This document shows, piece after piece, positions 1 through 17,408 of a stretch of DNA of 64,000 nucleotides (positions within the stretch are counted from its first letter, which is position 1; every line of letters begins with the position of its first letter). The notes under the pieces were generated by a model that saw only the letters and a program-made list of their open reading frames with translations, was not told the DNA's origin and did not search any database. A program made the translations under genes and the position numbers. Source of the stretch: Arbacia lixula (lineage: Eukaryota > Echinodermata > Echinoidea > Arbacioida > Arbaciidae); the NCBI GenBank assembly GCA_963669155.1, contig OZ022588.1, positions 14,962,835-15,026,834 on the forward strand, given 5' to 3'.

Positions 1-118
1 GCTGTTCCAGTGCATGCATGTGACTCGCCGAGTGAAGCGTTTTCTTCGAAGTTCAATTCAGGAGGGAGAGAGCCATTACCTTACCAAGTGAAATTGCAGT
101 AGTTTAACCAGATATCAT
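1..118 (+). other. HSPA5: Non-coding first exon of HSPA5 (5' UTR), partial
   Basis: The sequence up to 118 is followed by a good donor (GTGAGT at 119-124). The next acceptor (CACAG ending at 555) lies 16 bases before the BiP start codon. This suggests a 5' UTR exon with an intron at 119-555. The promoter and the real transcription start lie left of the window, so the ER-stress elements expected for BiP cannot be seen. The assignment rests on splice signals only. Confidence 0.55.
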
Positions 119-571
119 GTGAGTATAATCAACCTTTCTTGTCTTAGATTGAGATAATTTACACGAAAAGTCTTGAGGATATTATTTGATTTGAGCAGAC
201 GAGGGAATAAACTCGGGAAACTGCGATTGCCCAGCCATGTCAGCTGTGGACTCTCACTCTCAAAGTTAAAAAACGCCTTATAATTATAAACCCCACTGTC
301 CATTGGCATTGTCCAGTCTCTCTATTTTTTAACCATGTTAACAGTTAACCAGTAGATCTGTTAACTAGTAGAGTAACAGTGGCGCAATAGTAGAGATTTG
401 CCACTGTACTGAATTGAATGAATGTTGACAGTGTCAGACTCAGAGTCTGCTCTGAATCTGATTATTAGTCGTCGAGATCTACACAGACATTGACAGACTT
501 TTAGATCTTGCTTGATCATCATGAATTGAGTCTGTTGGTTGTTTTTCCTTCACAGAAATCCAGCAAGCAAC

Positions 572-6840
<6,269 letters not shown>

Positions 6841-8720
6841 AGACTAGTGCCCTTTAACCTTCCTTTATCCACGTGTTGTTGCGACAGCCAGCATTATCAT
6901 CTTATGAACTGTTGCCAAAAAAATAACAAAAACAGGGAGTGTTCCGTTATATGAAAATTTAATTCCTTTTTTGTCCATGAAGGGTCACTGGGGTTGCAAT
7001 TGCATAAGTATTTTTTTTTTCAAATTGCCATTGTAATCCCTTTGCACCTTCTGCCAATTCAAAGAAAAAACACCTCTTATATGGAATATGAAAAGTGCCT
7101 TTACACTCACTCATTTCTTAGACTTTTATACTTGTAGTTAGCCCACTTAAATGTTATTTTTTGCCTTCATTTCTCTTTTGCTTTCTCAAAAATTTCCTGA
7201 GTGAGTGTAAAGTCACTTTTTATGCTGGCTATGTATGATTTTTTCAATTTTGTGATGAGCCTTGATAATTCTTTTCTTCTGAAGACGTGGGATTACTCTC
7301 TTGAAAATTTATATTAGCAATCTGGACATGGGTTAAATGAGTGCGACTTCCACTTCCACAGTGACAAACACTCAGTACCGGTACCCATTTGCCATTCTCT
7401 ATTTATGTGAAATATTATCATTCAGTTTACCAGCCAATGAGGTGTTGATTGGTTGACATTCTGCAGTGTATGAAAGATATCACAATAGTTTGGCATTGTT
7501 GTATTGTAATGTGATTGCAAAAGAAAATTCTTTACTCCGTGTTGGCATAATTCCTCTTCTGCCCAAGTCCAGCTAGATTGATAAACATCTGATTCTAGTT
7601 AAGCAATGGTATTGTATTGAATTACCGAGGTATATGTCAGAAATTTCTAGATTTATAGAGAGTTAGGACCATAGGAAATATGCTAACACTGACATTATGT
7701 CTCATTTTACAGTACATCATGCCAAAGGTCCACTTCATTATGCAAATATTTGAGACAGAATTTGACCTGGCACGCTGAGGTAGCTATGTTGATTAATCCC
7801 AGTGCGCAACTGTCTCACCCGAAATACACAGGAATTCTGCAGAGCAGCGCTTTGCATAAGTTACATGAAAGGTGCGTGAAAATGTGCTGACCAGTTATAT
7901 TGTTGGGTAGATCCTGAATCGTCACATATATCCGTATGCCAAAAATGCATATTATGCAATTATGCATTATTCTTGGGCTTTATAATATTTTGTCCAGCAT
8001 TCAATATGTTCATATTTCAAGTGAGTCTGAGTACAGTCAGCACTATATTTATAAGAAAGATACAAAAAATGAGCCACTGAATGTTTGGAAGATACAATTA
8101 CATGTATTTACCTGCAATACGGCCTGTTTCAACAATGCGTCGTTCGGTGCATTTTGGGTAGTAAAGAGTATCGCATTTTACCTGTTGAAAGAAATTTGCC
8201 AGGAAAATATAGAATTGGAGCACTTAGTTGAAATCGTTCCTAATCATGTGAATTGTGTTACGTGAATGTTCATCTTTCTCTATTCGTTGTATAATTTATT
8301 TTTGTGTGGAAATTGGAAAACAATATTTATTGTTGAAGTTTGAAGATTAAAATTATATGATTTAAATCTTTTCTTAAATGTTCCTAGAATCCGCAAGCAC
8401 TTCACTTTCTCTGCACAGATTCTATTTTGACTACCAAACAAAGTTGAACTAAACCATACCCATCCCTTCATCCTTTGCAATGGTGGTGGTTAAATGAAAA
8501 TGTTGACCCAAACCAATAGTTGATTCCACAACCTGTAGTTAAGTAGGCACATGTAGAAATAAGCAATCATTTCCTAGAGTTGAATAGTGCTACATGTATT
8601 TTGGTCGTTTTCTGTCCATTGCTTGTGTCTATACGTGTATGTATTCCTCGACTTTGTTTGTGTGGCACTTCTATGTCAATATTTTCTATGTCTGGGAATA
8701 AAAATTCATACATGAGAATA
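6841..8720 (+). other. HSPA5: Probable HSPA5 3' UTR
   Basis: No coding pattern follows the BiP stop codon. The first convincing polyadenylation signal is AATAAA at 8697-8702, which would give a 3' UTR of roughly 1.9 kb. A shorter UTR cannot be excluded. The boundary is inferred from the hexamer alone. Confidence 0.45.
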
Positions 8721-8903
8721 TGAAAATGTTATATAAATTTAATATCTGAGCCTGTGTTTTTTTTCTCCATGTTCCTCTGGTAGTTGCTCCCAGATAAATG
8801 ATTCCAACAAATTCTCTAAATTGCTTACACTTCCACACATGACATGTAGTTTACATCCGTTAAGACTGCACGCCTCATTTTCACTTTATTTTTGCCATCT
8901 AGA

Positions 8904-9275
8904 TTAAAGGGCATATACTGTACTGGGAAGGCAAAACAGCCTTCAAAATGTAATTGTTAGCAATCTTCTTGCCAATGGTCTTAAATTCATGTATTGTCTA
9001 TTTTAGAAGCTTGCTGAAATATATTTGCCCTCAAATGATCCACATATGGAGTAATTAATGATTAATGATTAAATCCTCAAAATGTTAGGCCCGAACATTT
9101 TGAGGATTTGTGATTTAAACACTCATTATTCTAAATGTAGATCATTTGAGGGCAAATAACTTTCAGCAAGCTTCTGAAATAGACAATACATGAATTTAAG
9201 ACCATTGACAAGAAGATTGCTAACAATTACATTTTGAAGGCTTTTTTGCCTTCCCAGTACAGTGTATGCCCTTTA
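8904..9275. mobile_element. Fold-back MITE flanked by TTAA (family A)
   Basis: The left arm (TTAAAGGGCATATACTGTAC onward) is the reverse complement of the right arm, which ends in GTATGCCCTTTAA, over almost the full 370 bases. The arms meet around 9085 at CCTCAAAATGTT/AACATTTTGAGG. TTAA sits at both ends, consistent with a TTAA target duplication. It is non-coding. A second copy, split by other insertions, occupies 26070-31086 in EXOSC2 intron 6. Confidence 0.85.
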
Positions 9276-9974
9276 ATGACTGAATCACATGTTTTTTCAT
9301 GTAGATATACATACAACGTCTATATGGTACTGAACATATACATATTTTGCATACACTTGTACTCTGTATACATCTCTGCAAACTTTCCAGAGCAGGAATT
9401 CAGAATATTGAGCATAATTTAGTAGCTTTTTGTGCACTTTTTTTTTAAGTGGAGGGTACATGTAAACATGTTGTGTTCATACCAAGTTTGAAGACCCAAA
9501 ATATGAACCATTTCTCCAAAATCAGCATGGTTAGCAGGTATGGTGAGAGCACAGAAACCTCACATAATGACATACATAAACAGTCATGCACACACATTTC
9601 AGCACAAAATCTACTCCATCAAAGATAATTGCATAAATAAACAAATCATAGAAACAGTACTATTTCTTTAATAACAAAATATGCATTTAACACAAGATTT
9701 ACATTGTTTACTGGTAATGAGGAAGGACACTGCCACTGCGAAACCTCTTAAAAGACACCACCATACTACATGTACATGTATTCCAAACCTAGACACCTGT
9801 ACTGCCAAACCTTTTCCCTTTTCAATAGTATAACTGCCATCTGAACTATAACATTATTCAATGCAAGACAAATTATACCTGGGTAACATATCTCTGTGAC
9901 TAACCTTAGTCCACATCTTATTTCACCTGTACTTCATTCCATGACAAGTGTGCATGGTGCTGAATGTAATCAAG
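9276..9974. other. Intergenic, nothing recognised
   Basis: AT-rich sequence with no coding pattern, no clear inverted repeats and no RNA gene that I can see. Confidence 0.5.
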
Positions 9975-10550
9975 TTAAAAGGGTTACTTACTAAATTAGA
10001 AAAATAAGTTCCCACTAATCTATGTAAAATTATCCACTAAAAACGAATTTCTCATTCTTTTGCCGCAATAAAGTCTCATTTTTACGAAAATTTGAAGAAA
10101 AAAAATGCACGCCTCCAGTGATGTATGAGAAGTCAAAATGCCATAAATGCCAACGGCGTATATAAAATGTTTTATTCACGCCATTCAAACAATACCTTAC
10201 CAATGGGAACCCCAAAGCTTGTCTGAGGTTTGTCTGAGTAACAACTAATAGATTCAAATTGCATTCCATCCATTGAATCTGAATGACAAGATACAGGTGA
10301 ATGCAATAACGCGTTACTTCCCAGTTAGGGGGATAATTGTGAATAGGCCTACATTACGAAAATGGTCTATTGTTGACTTATGTGCAATCTATGGAATATT
10401 GACTTCTCATACGTTACTGGAGGCGTGTGTTTTTTCAAATTTTCATCAAAATGAGACTTAATTGTGGCAAATGAAAGTGAAATTCGTTTTTAGTGGATAA
10501 TTTTACATAGATTAGTGGGAACCTATTTTTCTAATTTAGTAACCCTTTAA
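9975..10550. mobile_element. Fold-back element with about 130-bp inverted arms
   Basis: The left end (AAAAGGGTTACTTACTAAATTAG, then CTAATCTATGTAAAATTATCC) reappears inverted at the right end (GGATAATTTTACATAGATTAG, then AATTTAGTAACCCTT). TTAA lies at or next to both ends. The middle (about 10180-10320) contains one copy of a short dispersed repeat also found at about 31110-31255 and, inverted, 38100-38222. No coding capacity. Confidence 0.8.
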
Positions 10551-12349
10551 GCAAGACTATGGTGACATACCGGTAGTCATATTGCCAACTCCAAGTTCAG
10601 CTGCTTTTTCCACAGAAAAGTGCACCCTCTGTTGTTACATTCCATCAAGTTACATTTTCACTTGCATCATCTGACACATAAAATACACTTCACTGGACAT
10701 GAGTTGAAGCCTAGAACACAAAATTCCATGAATGTGATTATGATATTAACATACATATATATTCAAGTTATGAAAAATCAACAATAGATAAGCAATCAAG
10801 CATCATGAAGTAAAATAATATATCATCTGCAAAAAGAAATGTGTAAATTATGTCTGTGTAAATGGGATTCAAGAAGAGAGTTCCTGACACATTTACATGT
10901 CACAACTATAAAATTTTATGTAAGTCTCTATTGTCATTAAATGGGCCTAACAGTTTGTATACATTGTATTTGACATCATTGACAGTTTCTTGTCTGATAT
11001 CATACCAGTATGCTAGAATTGGAAAGACACCAGCATTCCAGCCATTTATGTGATGAATGTGATGTGAAGTTGAATATCCTTGATATGACAAAAAGACAAT
11101 GTTTTTTTCAACAGTACCTTTGTGGCCTTGATTGTAGAAAAGCTCTACGTTCCATGATACAGCGATTTATAAATAACATTGCCCACTAACCTGTATGTTC
11201 TGCCAGTGATATTACTTTTTTTTTGGGGGGGGGGGGGGAGTGGGGTAAATGGAGATCCACCATTTAAATGGACAGTTTTCAATTGACTTTTTTTTTTTAA
11301 GTAAACGATTACCTATCACAACTCTGATGAAAATTTTCTTGCAGTAAGATGCTGAATCTGTGAACATATATCTACTATAAAGACATCTTTCACAGAGCTG
11401 TCATAGTACTAATACTTCAGTTCACTTGCTTTGCACATAACTTTTTGATAGCAAATATAAACCAGTCTTGCTTGTTTTTGCTGTGCATTACAGAAAATTA
11501 CAGACAATCTTGCCTTTTTTCATTCAGGAAGTTTGCAGTATATCTAGAAATAAACAACAAAAAAGGTAAGTACCCCCTAAGCAAAATAGCAGAACTTGTT
11601 ATCAAAGAGGTTTTGAGCAACATAACTTTGGAGGATTGTATCTTGACTTATTGACTAACCTCCATGTGAAATTCACATTAATCCACTTGGTCATGCATGA
11701 GTGAGCACACATTAAAGGTAAAGGGTAATTTTGGGATTCTGTCATATGAATTTTGATAAATTCCATTTCTGGTGCATAATTTATGTCTTGTCATTGTTTA
11801 TCATCCATCTCTAGACGCACTAACACCTTTCCTGAAACTTAACCCATTGTTCTGGTTGAGTGAGCACAGCTAGTTTCACAAATATTCATCGATCCTCTTG
11901 AGTTTGAAACTTTTAAAAACCCTGTATTTTTTGTGAAAAAGTAAAACCCTGGATATTTTGACAAAGATGTAACATGACCTGTTATGTGAACAGCATATTA
12001 GGGTGCAAAAATGCTTGCTCAAGACACTCCTCTGGAGGGGATTTGCACCCCAAAAGGTGCAGAAATGAACCTTGGGGTGCACCTTTGCACCCTACAATGG
12101 GGTGCAACTTTGCACCCTATCTATAGGGTATAGCTATAGCGACAAAGCTGTGCACCCTATGGGATAGAGTTAATAAAATCTTATCTTATCTTATGGAGTG
12201 TAAAGTTGAATCTGTATTTCTTGGTGTGTAATCGCATCTTGGTGTGTTGTGCTCTTCACAATCTCTGTGAATCTGCAGGGGAAGACTGCATGCTGAAAAT
12301 GACAAACACATCCATGAAAATGCAGGGACAATCGGATATATATGAGGGT
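10551..12349. other. Intergenic, low-complexity tracts only
   Basis: No gene is recognised. A poly-G run lies near 11225-11240. Around 12040-12170 a short motif (GCACCC / GGGTGC) recurs several times in both orientations, making small hairpins. An apparent reading frame on the minus strand here is rich in rare residues, matches no known protein and partly overlaps these hairpins. Confidence 0.45.
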
Positions 12350-12352
12350 TAA

Positions 12353-13530
12353 TACCCCTTTCACGCTGGCGAAATTTTACCCGAGTACACCCGGGTACAC
12401 CAGGGGAATCTCTCAGCGTGAAAGGGAACTCGGATGGAACTCCCGGGGAACCTCTGATTAAATTTTCGAAAAATTTTACCCTAGAACCGTCCAGGGTAAA
12501 CTACCGGGTGTTCCCCGGGGAAAGTCTAGCATGAAAGGGCGTCTCGATGAATCACCGGGTGAAATGCAGATTAAAGATCAAAGGTTATGTTTTGTTTCCG
12601 GTCGATCATTGCCCAATTTCGCGCGCTTCCACGTGATTCCTACGTGCTTGCAAACAATAGCAAGCTTTAATTCGCCAGCTACGTGTTTGTTGTGTAATTT
12701 CCGTCGCACTGACGCACTCGCACATGTGCACATAGTTTCGTGATCATTTGTACTTTGTAGACACTGCATTCTAGTTGGATTTTTGTTCACCTGTCTCCAC
12801 TTCAGTTTGCAAATTACTTCGCGACAGTATTCGTTATCGATTATATTGACAACTGCGTACTTTTCGTGTCCGAGACCGTGTTATATAATATTCTACTCGT
12901 CAGTTTTCGTTAGATCATTTTAATCATCGCCATGGCTGGTGCGTGGAGCAAGGAGGAGAGGCTGCTCCTTCAGCTGCGTAGCGAGGCTACCGTTAACGAA
13001 GAATTGAGTGGGACCTCGTCTGACGCGGCCACCTACGACTTACTTCAGCAAAAACTTGCAGAACATGGCGTAGTTAAAACAAAATCGCAGATGCACAACA
13101 AACTCAAATACATAAAGTCAAAGTGGCTTAAGATTAAGTGCCACAACAAAACTAGTGGCAAGGGAAAGAAGACCATGCCAAACGAGGACTTGTGCTTCCT
13201 CATTTGGGGGCACAGGGCACTGACGGAGCCGGTGAATGTGATCTCTTCGATCTTGAGTAGACCTGCTGACGCTGACGTTGACATGGTTGAAGAACAACAA
13301 GGCGACGTGATCGAGACCGAACCCGAGCCTGAGCCTGAGGATGAAGTTGACAATATAGTGTCGGAGAACGCGATATTTTAATAACAGCTGGTAAAAACAG
13401 TCAATTACAAATTACGACGACTACGCTAGCTGGCGAGCGGAGGTGAGATAGATCAAATCAGTTGGATTCAACTGTGAATTCACCAGTGGTTCCCCTGTGG
13501 TTCCCCAGGGAAAGCAGCGTGAAAGGGGTA
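12353..13530 (+). mobile_element. Harbinger-like DNA element carrying only a Myb-like gene
   Basis: Terminal inverted repeats TACCCCTTTCACGCT (left) and AGCGTGAAAGGGGTA (right) match perfectly and are flanked by a TAA target duplication (12350-12352 and 13531-13533). The subterminal DNA is full of short CCCGGG and GGGGAAC palindromes. Three-base TAA/TTA duplications and a separate Myb-like DNA-binding protein are hallmarks of the PIF/Harbinger superfamily. The 1.18-kb element has no transposase frame, so it should need one supplied in trans. The family call is inference from the ends plus the protein type. Confidence 0.7.
12932..13381 (+). CDS. Myb/SANT-like DNA-binding protein of a Harbinger-like element
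   Basis: An uninterrupted 149-residue frame fills the centre of the element at 12353-13530. The start (ATGGCTGGTGCGTGGAGC) gives a W-S-K-E-E opening typical of Myb/SANT-like or trihelix domains: GAWSKEERLLLQLRSE, then an Ala/Leu helix and KSQMHNKLKYIKSKWLKIK, which looks like the recognition helix. The last 35 residues are highly acidic (repeated EPEPEP/EDE). In Harbinger transposons a Myb-like partner binds the element ends and helps bring the transposase into the nucleus; that role here is inferred from the family. The frame is intact although the element is non-autonomous. A domesticated host gene is possible but the perfect flanking ends argue against it. Confidence 0.7.
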   Translation: MAGAWSKEERLLLQLRSEATVNEELSGTSSDAATYDLLQQKLAEHGVVKTKSQMHNKLKYIKSKWLKIKCHNKTSGKGKKTMPNEDLCFLIWGHRALTEPVNVISSILSRPADADVDMVEEQQGDVIETEPEPEPEDEVDNIVSENAIF

Positions 13531-13952
13531 TAAGAAAGAGTGTGCCATTCTGCCCTACTCTGACAAAAGGAAGCAAGTGACAAATCACGCAAATCTGGGT
13601 TATTGGTATTCTTAGATTGTATCCAGCATTCCCTACATACAGCCAAAATCTGGACAAGAAATATTAATCTTTCTGCGAGATATTCAATATAAGATGATGC
13701 AGTGTTGCACTGATGCCAATGCAAGTGACAGTCACATTTTGCTCATTTACAAGAAAAGTCTCTTTTGTTAGTTGCTTCCTTTTTGTCAGATTAAGGCAGC
13801 ATTGGACACTACTTGTAACCCTGCGCAGGGACCCATATTGTTTGCCACCAAACGGATCAGCTGGACCTTACAATGGGGCTCCAAAAAAGGGCAGGTGCCA
13901 CCACTACCTGAGAGGTACAAAATACCTCCTGCTTTAATTATTTGGGATGTTG

Positions 13953-14510
13953 GATCACCTCTGGCCTCACATGTGAGGAGAATTGCAATGGCGAAGGACA
14001 CTTTTTCAAAGATTAGGGGTATCTTATGCAACTCAAAGATCACCATGGCAACTACACTGAGAGTGATCACCTCTGACCTCACATGTGAGGAGATAAAGAG
14101 AAGAACTGCAATGGCGAAGGACACTTTTTCAAAGATTAGGGGTATCTTATGCAATTCAAAGATCACCATGGCAACTACACTGAGAGTGTTAAGCTGCTAT
14201 TTACTACCCATATTGAAATACAAATGTGAGAGTTGGACAGTTTCAAAAGAAATAGAGAAAACGGATAAATGCATCAGAGGTGTGGCTCCTAAGAAGAATG
14301 ATGAGAATAAGATGAACAAGTCTTCATCAAATGAAAATGTTCTGATCAGAGCGAGAACCAGCATGAAGCTGCTGACAATAATTAGAACTCATCAACTTCA
14401 GTTACTTGGACACTGTCTATGAAAAGAAGGACTTGACAAAATTGACTCCTCACAGGTAAAATAGAGCAAGAGGAAGAGGAAGGAGTTATGGTTCCACACA
14501 ACACACAAGG
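13953..14510 (+). mobile_element. LINE (non-LTR retrotransposon) 3' fragment, broken
   Basis: The translated sequence has the end of a non-LTR reverse transcriptase: AMAKDTFSKIRGILCNSKIT, LSCYLLPILKYKCESWTVSK, then NENVLIRARTSMKLL and HQLQLLGH. These are typical of the C-terminal part of jockey/CR1/L2-type LINE proteins. The upstream catalytic domain is absent (5' truncation), and the frame is damaged by a loss after the WTVSKEIEK block and by a stop soon after LLGHCL. A direct duplication (13953-14064 and 14065-14190) repeats the first block. The clade is not resolved by eye. Confidence 0.75.
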
Positions 14511-15200
14511 GACATCATTGACCCAGCCGTGTGATCTGTCTATCAGGCTGAGACAATGGGCCAACCAAAAAAATACACGGGGGCGGCGGGCGAATTCGCC
14601 CCGGAAAGTCCCAAAAGAGCCCCGGTAAAAGGCTAAAAACATTCACACGAGGGCGACTGCAAAACTAGTAATCGCCCCCGTCAACACTGTGCCATTTCAT
14701 GCATATACGTACGCGATACATTACATTGCATATGTGTACTTGTTTGTATTTGCGTGTGACCGCTTTTATTACAATCCTGAGCTGTTTCCTACACGCGCAC
14801 CAATTGTGCTACAAAATCCCAAACTCATTGCCCGACTGCAGTTTCGAATATCACCTATATATGTACGTAAATCGCTGCAGAGCTGCCCGCTGAGACACGC
14901 GAGCAAATGCAAGATACAATAGCACAATAACATTGCTCATTTCAGCGCACGCGAGTCCATCATAGGATCGTGTCAGCTGTGAATCTTTACGGGCGTGAAT
15001 AGTGCATGTAATGTGTATGTGCCTATGAATTGGAGATGGTACTCGCTAGCTCGCGCCGCGCGCGCTGCTTCGAAGCTTCGTACACGTATTGGCTATACGC
15101 TACCGTGTGTATATACTGTAGCGTTGATATAAGCTCGATTAAGCTAGATAGATTCAACATACATAGATCGAAATCGCAACAGCTGGAATTCGCGTTTGGA
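14511..15200. other. Intergenic, mixed composition
   Basis: GC-rich around 14575-14690 (GGGGGCGGCGGGCG and related runs), then ordinary sequence. A weakly inverted match between about 14550 (AATGGGCCAACCAAAAAAAT) and 15835-15860 (ATTTTTTGGTTGCGATGGGC) could be the ends of a decayed element enclosing the zinc-finger exon at 15211, but the match is imperfect. Confidence 0.35.
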
Positions 15201-15210
15201 TTGAATCATT

Positions 15211-15577
15211 TTGGAAATTGGAATGGATCGATTTCTCATCCGGCCAGGTATGGAAACATCACCTGCCAGTCGTGCCAGAACTGCAGAAAGGCCAGCTGAA
15301 GTCGATGTCCCACAAGGCCCACAGGCTAAGAGGAAAAAAAAGCCAGTTGTCCATGAATCGACCGTTAAGTCGTGGGGCCTCGATTGGCTAAGAACGGCCC
15401 GTCCCGCCGGCGGAGCTCTGCAGGTGTTCTGCGTCGCCTGTCACGAGTATCATGAAAAAACTTCATCAAGCAACAGGGGTTCAGTCACGACAGATCCGTT
15501 CCTGGTCGGAACAAAGAATATCAAGAAGTATTCTGTTTTCAGACATGGACAGAGCGATGGACACAAAGCAGCATATG
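15211..15577 (+). CDS. First exon of a zinc-finger (TTF/BED-like) protein, fragment
   Basis: An open frame of about 120 residues ends at a good donor (CATATG|GTACGT, exon end 15577). After a basic Lys/Arg stretch it has VKSWGLDWLRT, an FCVAC pair, a spacer with TTDPFLVGTKNIKKYSVFRH and then GHKAA. That is the Trp-Leu, Cys-x2-Cys, His layout seen in TTF/BED-type fingers at the N-terminus of hAT-type transposases and of their domesticated relatives (ZNF862- or C17orf113-like). No downstream exon is identified; the next coding traces belong to a different family. Several in-frame ATGs make the start uncertain. The function is inferred only from the finger pattern. Confidence 0.45.
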
Positions 15578-15892
15578 GTACGTATGTTGTAGAAACTTGT
15601 TGAATAATGTCAACAAAATAGGCTATAAATCAGTACATTTTGATGATCTTGTTAAAGCAGAGCCTGCAGCAGAGCAGCCCTGCACTGCTGCCAGCATCCC
15701 TTCAATGTGGAACACACACACAAACACACACACACACAAAAAAAAAAAAACGCAAAAAACCCCGCGAAATAGCTCGAGAAATTGTAGCCCTGGAAAATTT
15801 TTAAGTTTCTCCAAAAAGAGCCCTGTAAAGAAAAAAAGTAATTTTTTGGTTGCGATGGGCCAGTCTTTGTGACTGATTGACTTGTTTATTGG

Positions 15893-16490
15893 TGCGCGTC
15901 GTCAACACCAGATGGAAATGGCCATGGGGAGGTGATGCTGGCCAAGTACTGAACCATATCCGGAACGTCCATGACCATGATGACACACCAGCAAAGTGTG
16001 AGCATGCAGAGGACTATCCTCAACGTGAATGGATGAAAGAGGGTTCCTGTAGCACCGTTAGAAACAAATATTTGGATTCATGCCCAAAACAGTGGACAAG
16101 TACATGGGAAGCATTACAAAGTTCATCGCAATGCTGCGGATAAGAATCAGCCAAAAGTTGTGATGGTTATGGCTGGACACCTGCTGCTGTCAACAATTCT
16201 TTTCGGAGGGGCCAACTCAACTAAGGTGCTAAGACTACTTAACCACATGAACCTTCAAGTTATTTTGACACAAACATTTATGGATCACCAGTCTGCATAT
16301 TTACAACCTGAGATCTGTAGGATTTTCACAAGGCAACAGCGGCAGCTCCTGGCCTAAATCCCAGAAGGGGAGGAGCGTGTTCTAGGCGGAGACAGGAGAT
16401 GCGACTCCCCGGGCCACTCAGCTAAATATGGCTCCTATGCCCTCATGGACATGAAAAGGGAAGAAAATCATCGACATCCAGCTTGTGCAG
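15893..16490 (+). pseudogene. DDE-transposase-like gene, broken copy 1, fragment a
   Basis: The translation shows YWCASSTPDGNG and NVHDHDDTPAKCEHAEDYPQ, then, in another frame, MVMAGHLLLS, ILFGGANSTKVLRLLNHMN and GDRRCDSPGHSAKYGSYALM. These blocks belong to a widespread animal family of single-domain transposase-like proteins (GDGRxDSPGHSAKFG ... SNEV ... TDRHxQxxKW ... NHxYWCAxSTPDG). From memory it may be Kolobok-related; that name is tentative. The block order here is reversed compared with the family, since the GDGR block should precede YWCA. Relative to the copy at 20040-20630 a short deletion shifts the frame near 15945, and an in-frame stop lies at about 16356. It cannot encode a working protein as it stands. 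Confidence 0.6.
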
Positions 16491-16639
16491 GAAATATATT
16501 TAAAAATTATTTTAGAAATTCAGTAATGCAGATTTTATAATAACTGGAAACAGACAAATGAATAACAAACAGATGTAGCTTTTAAGATCTTAAAAAAAGT
16601 GTGAAACAATTTGATGCTCTTCTGGTTGTTACATATGTG

Positions 16640-17085
16640 TTACATGTTAAATTAGTTTTATTATTAATATATTTGTTGAATCAAATTCCTCTTTAGCATT
16701 ACATAATGATTATTTTTAAAAAATGATAAATGGGACAAGAGCAATATATTTTGGATTTAAGCAGTGTCTTTTCCTTCATTTTTGCCATATTTTCCCCATC
16801 ACAGAGTAATGAGGTGAGCAGTTCAAATGCCATGGAGAAGGAGGGTCTTGCAAGAGGATTAGCCAAGATGCAAGAGATGGGGGTCAGGGTTGGCACTTTT
16901 ATCACAGACCGCCGTGTGAGTTGGCACAGCTCGATAGTAAATCATGTTTATTGGTGCGCGTCGTCAACACCAGATGGAAATGGGGAGGTGATGCTGGCCA
17001 AGTACAAGTCTGTGCTGATCCACATCCGGAACGTCCATGACCATGATGACACACCAGCAAAATGTGAGCATGCAGAGGACTTGTA
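16640..17085 (+). pseudogene. DDE-transposase-like gene, broken copy 1, fragment b
   Basis: After an acceptor-like CACAG near 16803 comes SNEVSSSNAMEKEGLARGLA, then GVRVGTFITDR, which holds the second catalytic Asp region of the family. The normal continuation (HGQVAKWMRDTHPDI...) is missing: the sequence jumps to VSWHSSIVNHVYWCASSTPD and the HDHDDTPAKCEHAED block. Bases 16640-16930 are nearly identical to 19310-19570, which include the upstream intron, so the two copies arose by duplication of genomic DNA and not by retroposition. Confidence 0.6.
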
Positions 17086-17259
17086 TTTTAAAGGTCCCCT
17101 GACGCCCAAAACATATAAGCATTTATTTAATGTAGTTTTTCATGGTGAATTCGAAAATGATAATTATTTCCCGCAATATTGATTCAGTTTAAAACAAAAT
17201 GGGAAAATCATTAAGATTTGGGAACGCCCCCTAAAATTGTTGACAATACCGGTTGCCAA

Positions 17260-17281
17260 TGACGTCATCACCATGACGTCA
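17260..17281. promoter_or_regulatory. Two perfect CRE sites (TGACGTCA)
   Basis: TGACGTCA occurs at 17260-17267 and 17274-17281, 14 bases apart, about 130 bases upstream of the ATG of the P2X7-like pseudogene (17409). The palindrome is the consensus for CREB/ATF bZIP factors. The spacing and position suggest a promoter; this is not tested. Confidence 0.5.
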
Positions 17282-17408
17282 TCATGGGAACACAAAGCAA
17301 AGGCGCAGTGAGCATGAACGTAAACAAACGTGTGCTTTTCATATGTTTTCACGTGTGAGTTTAGCGTTTGCTCCATGTGAGTTACTGTTCAAGAGAGATC
17401 AAATCAAG

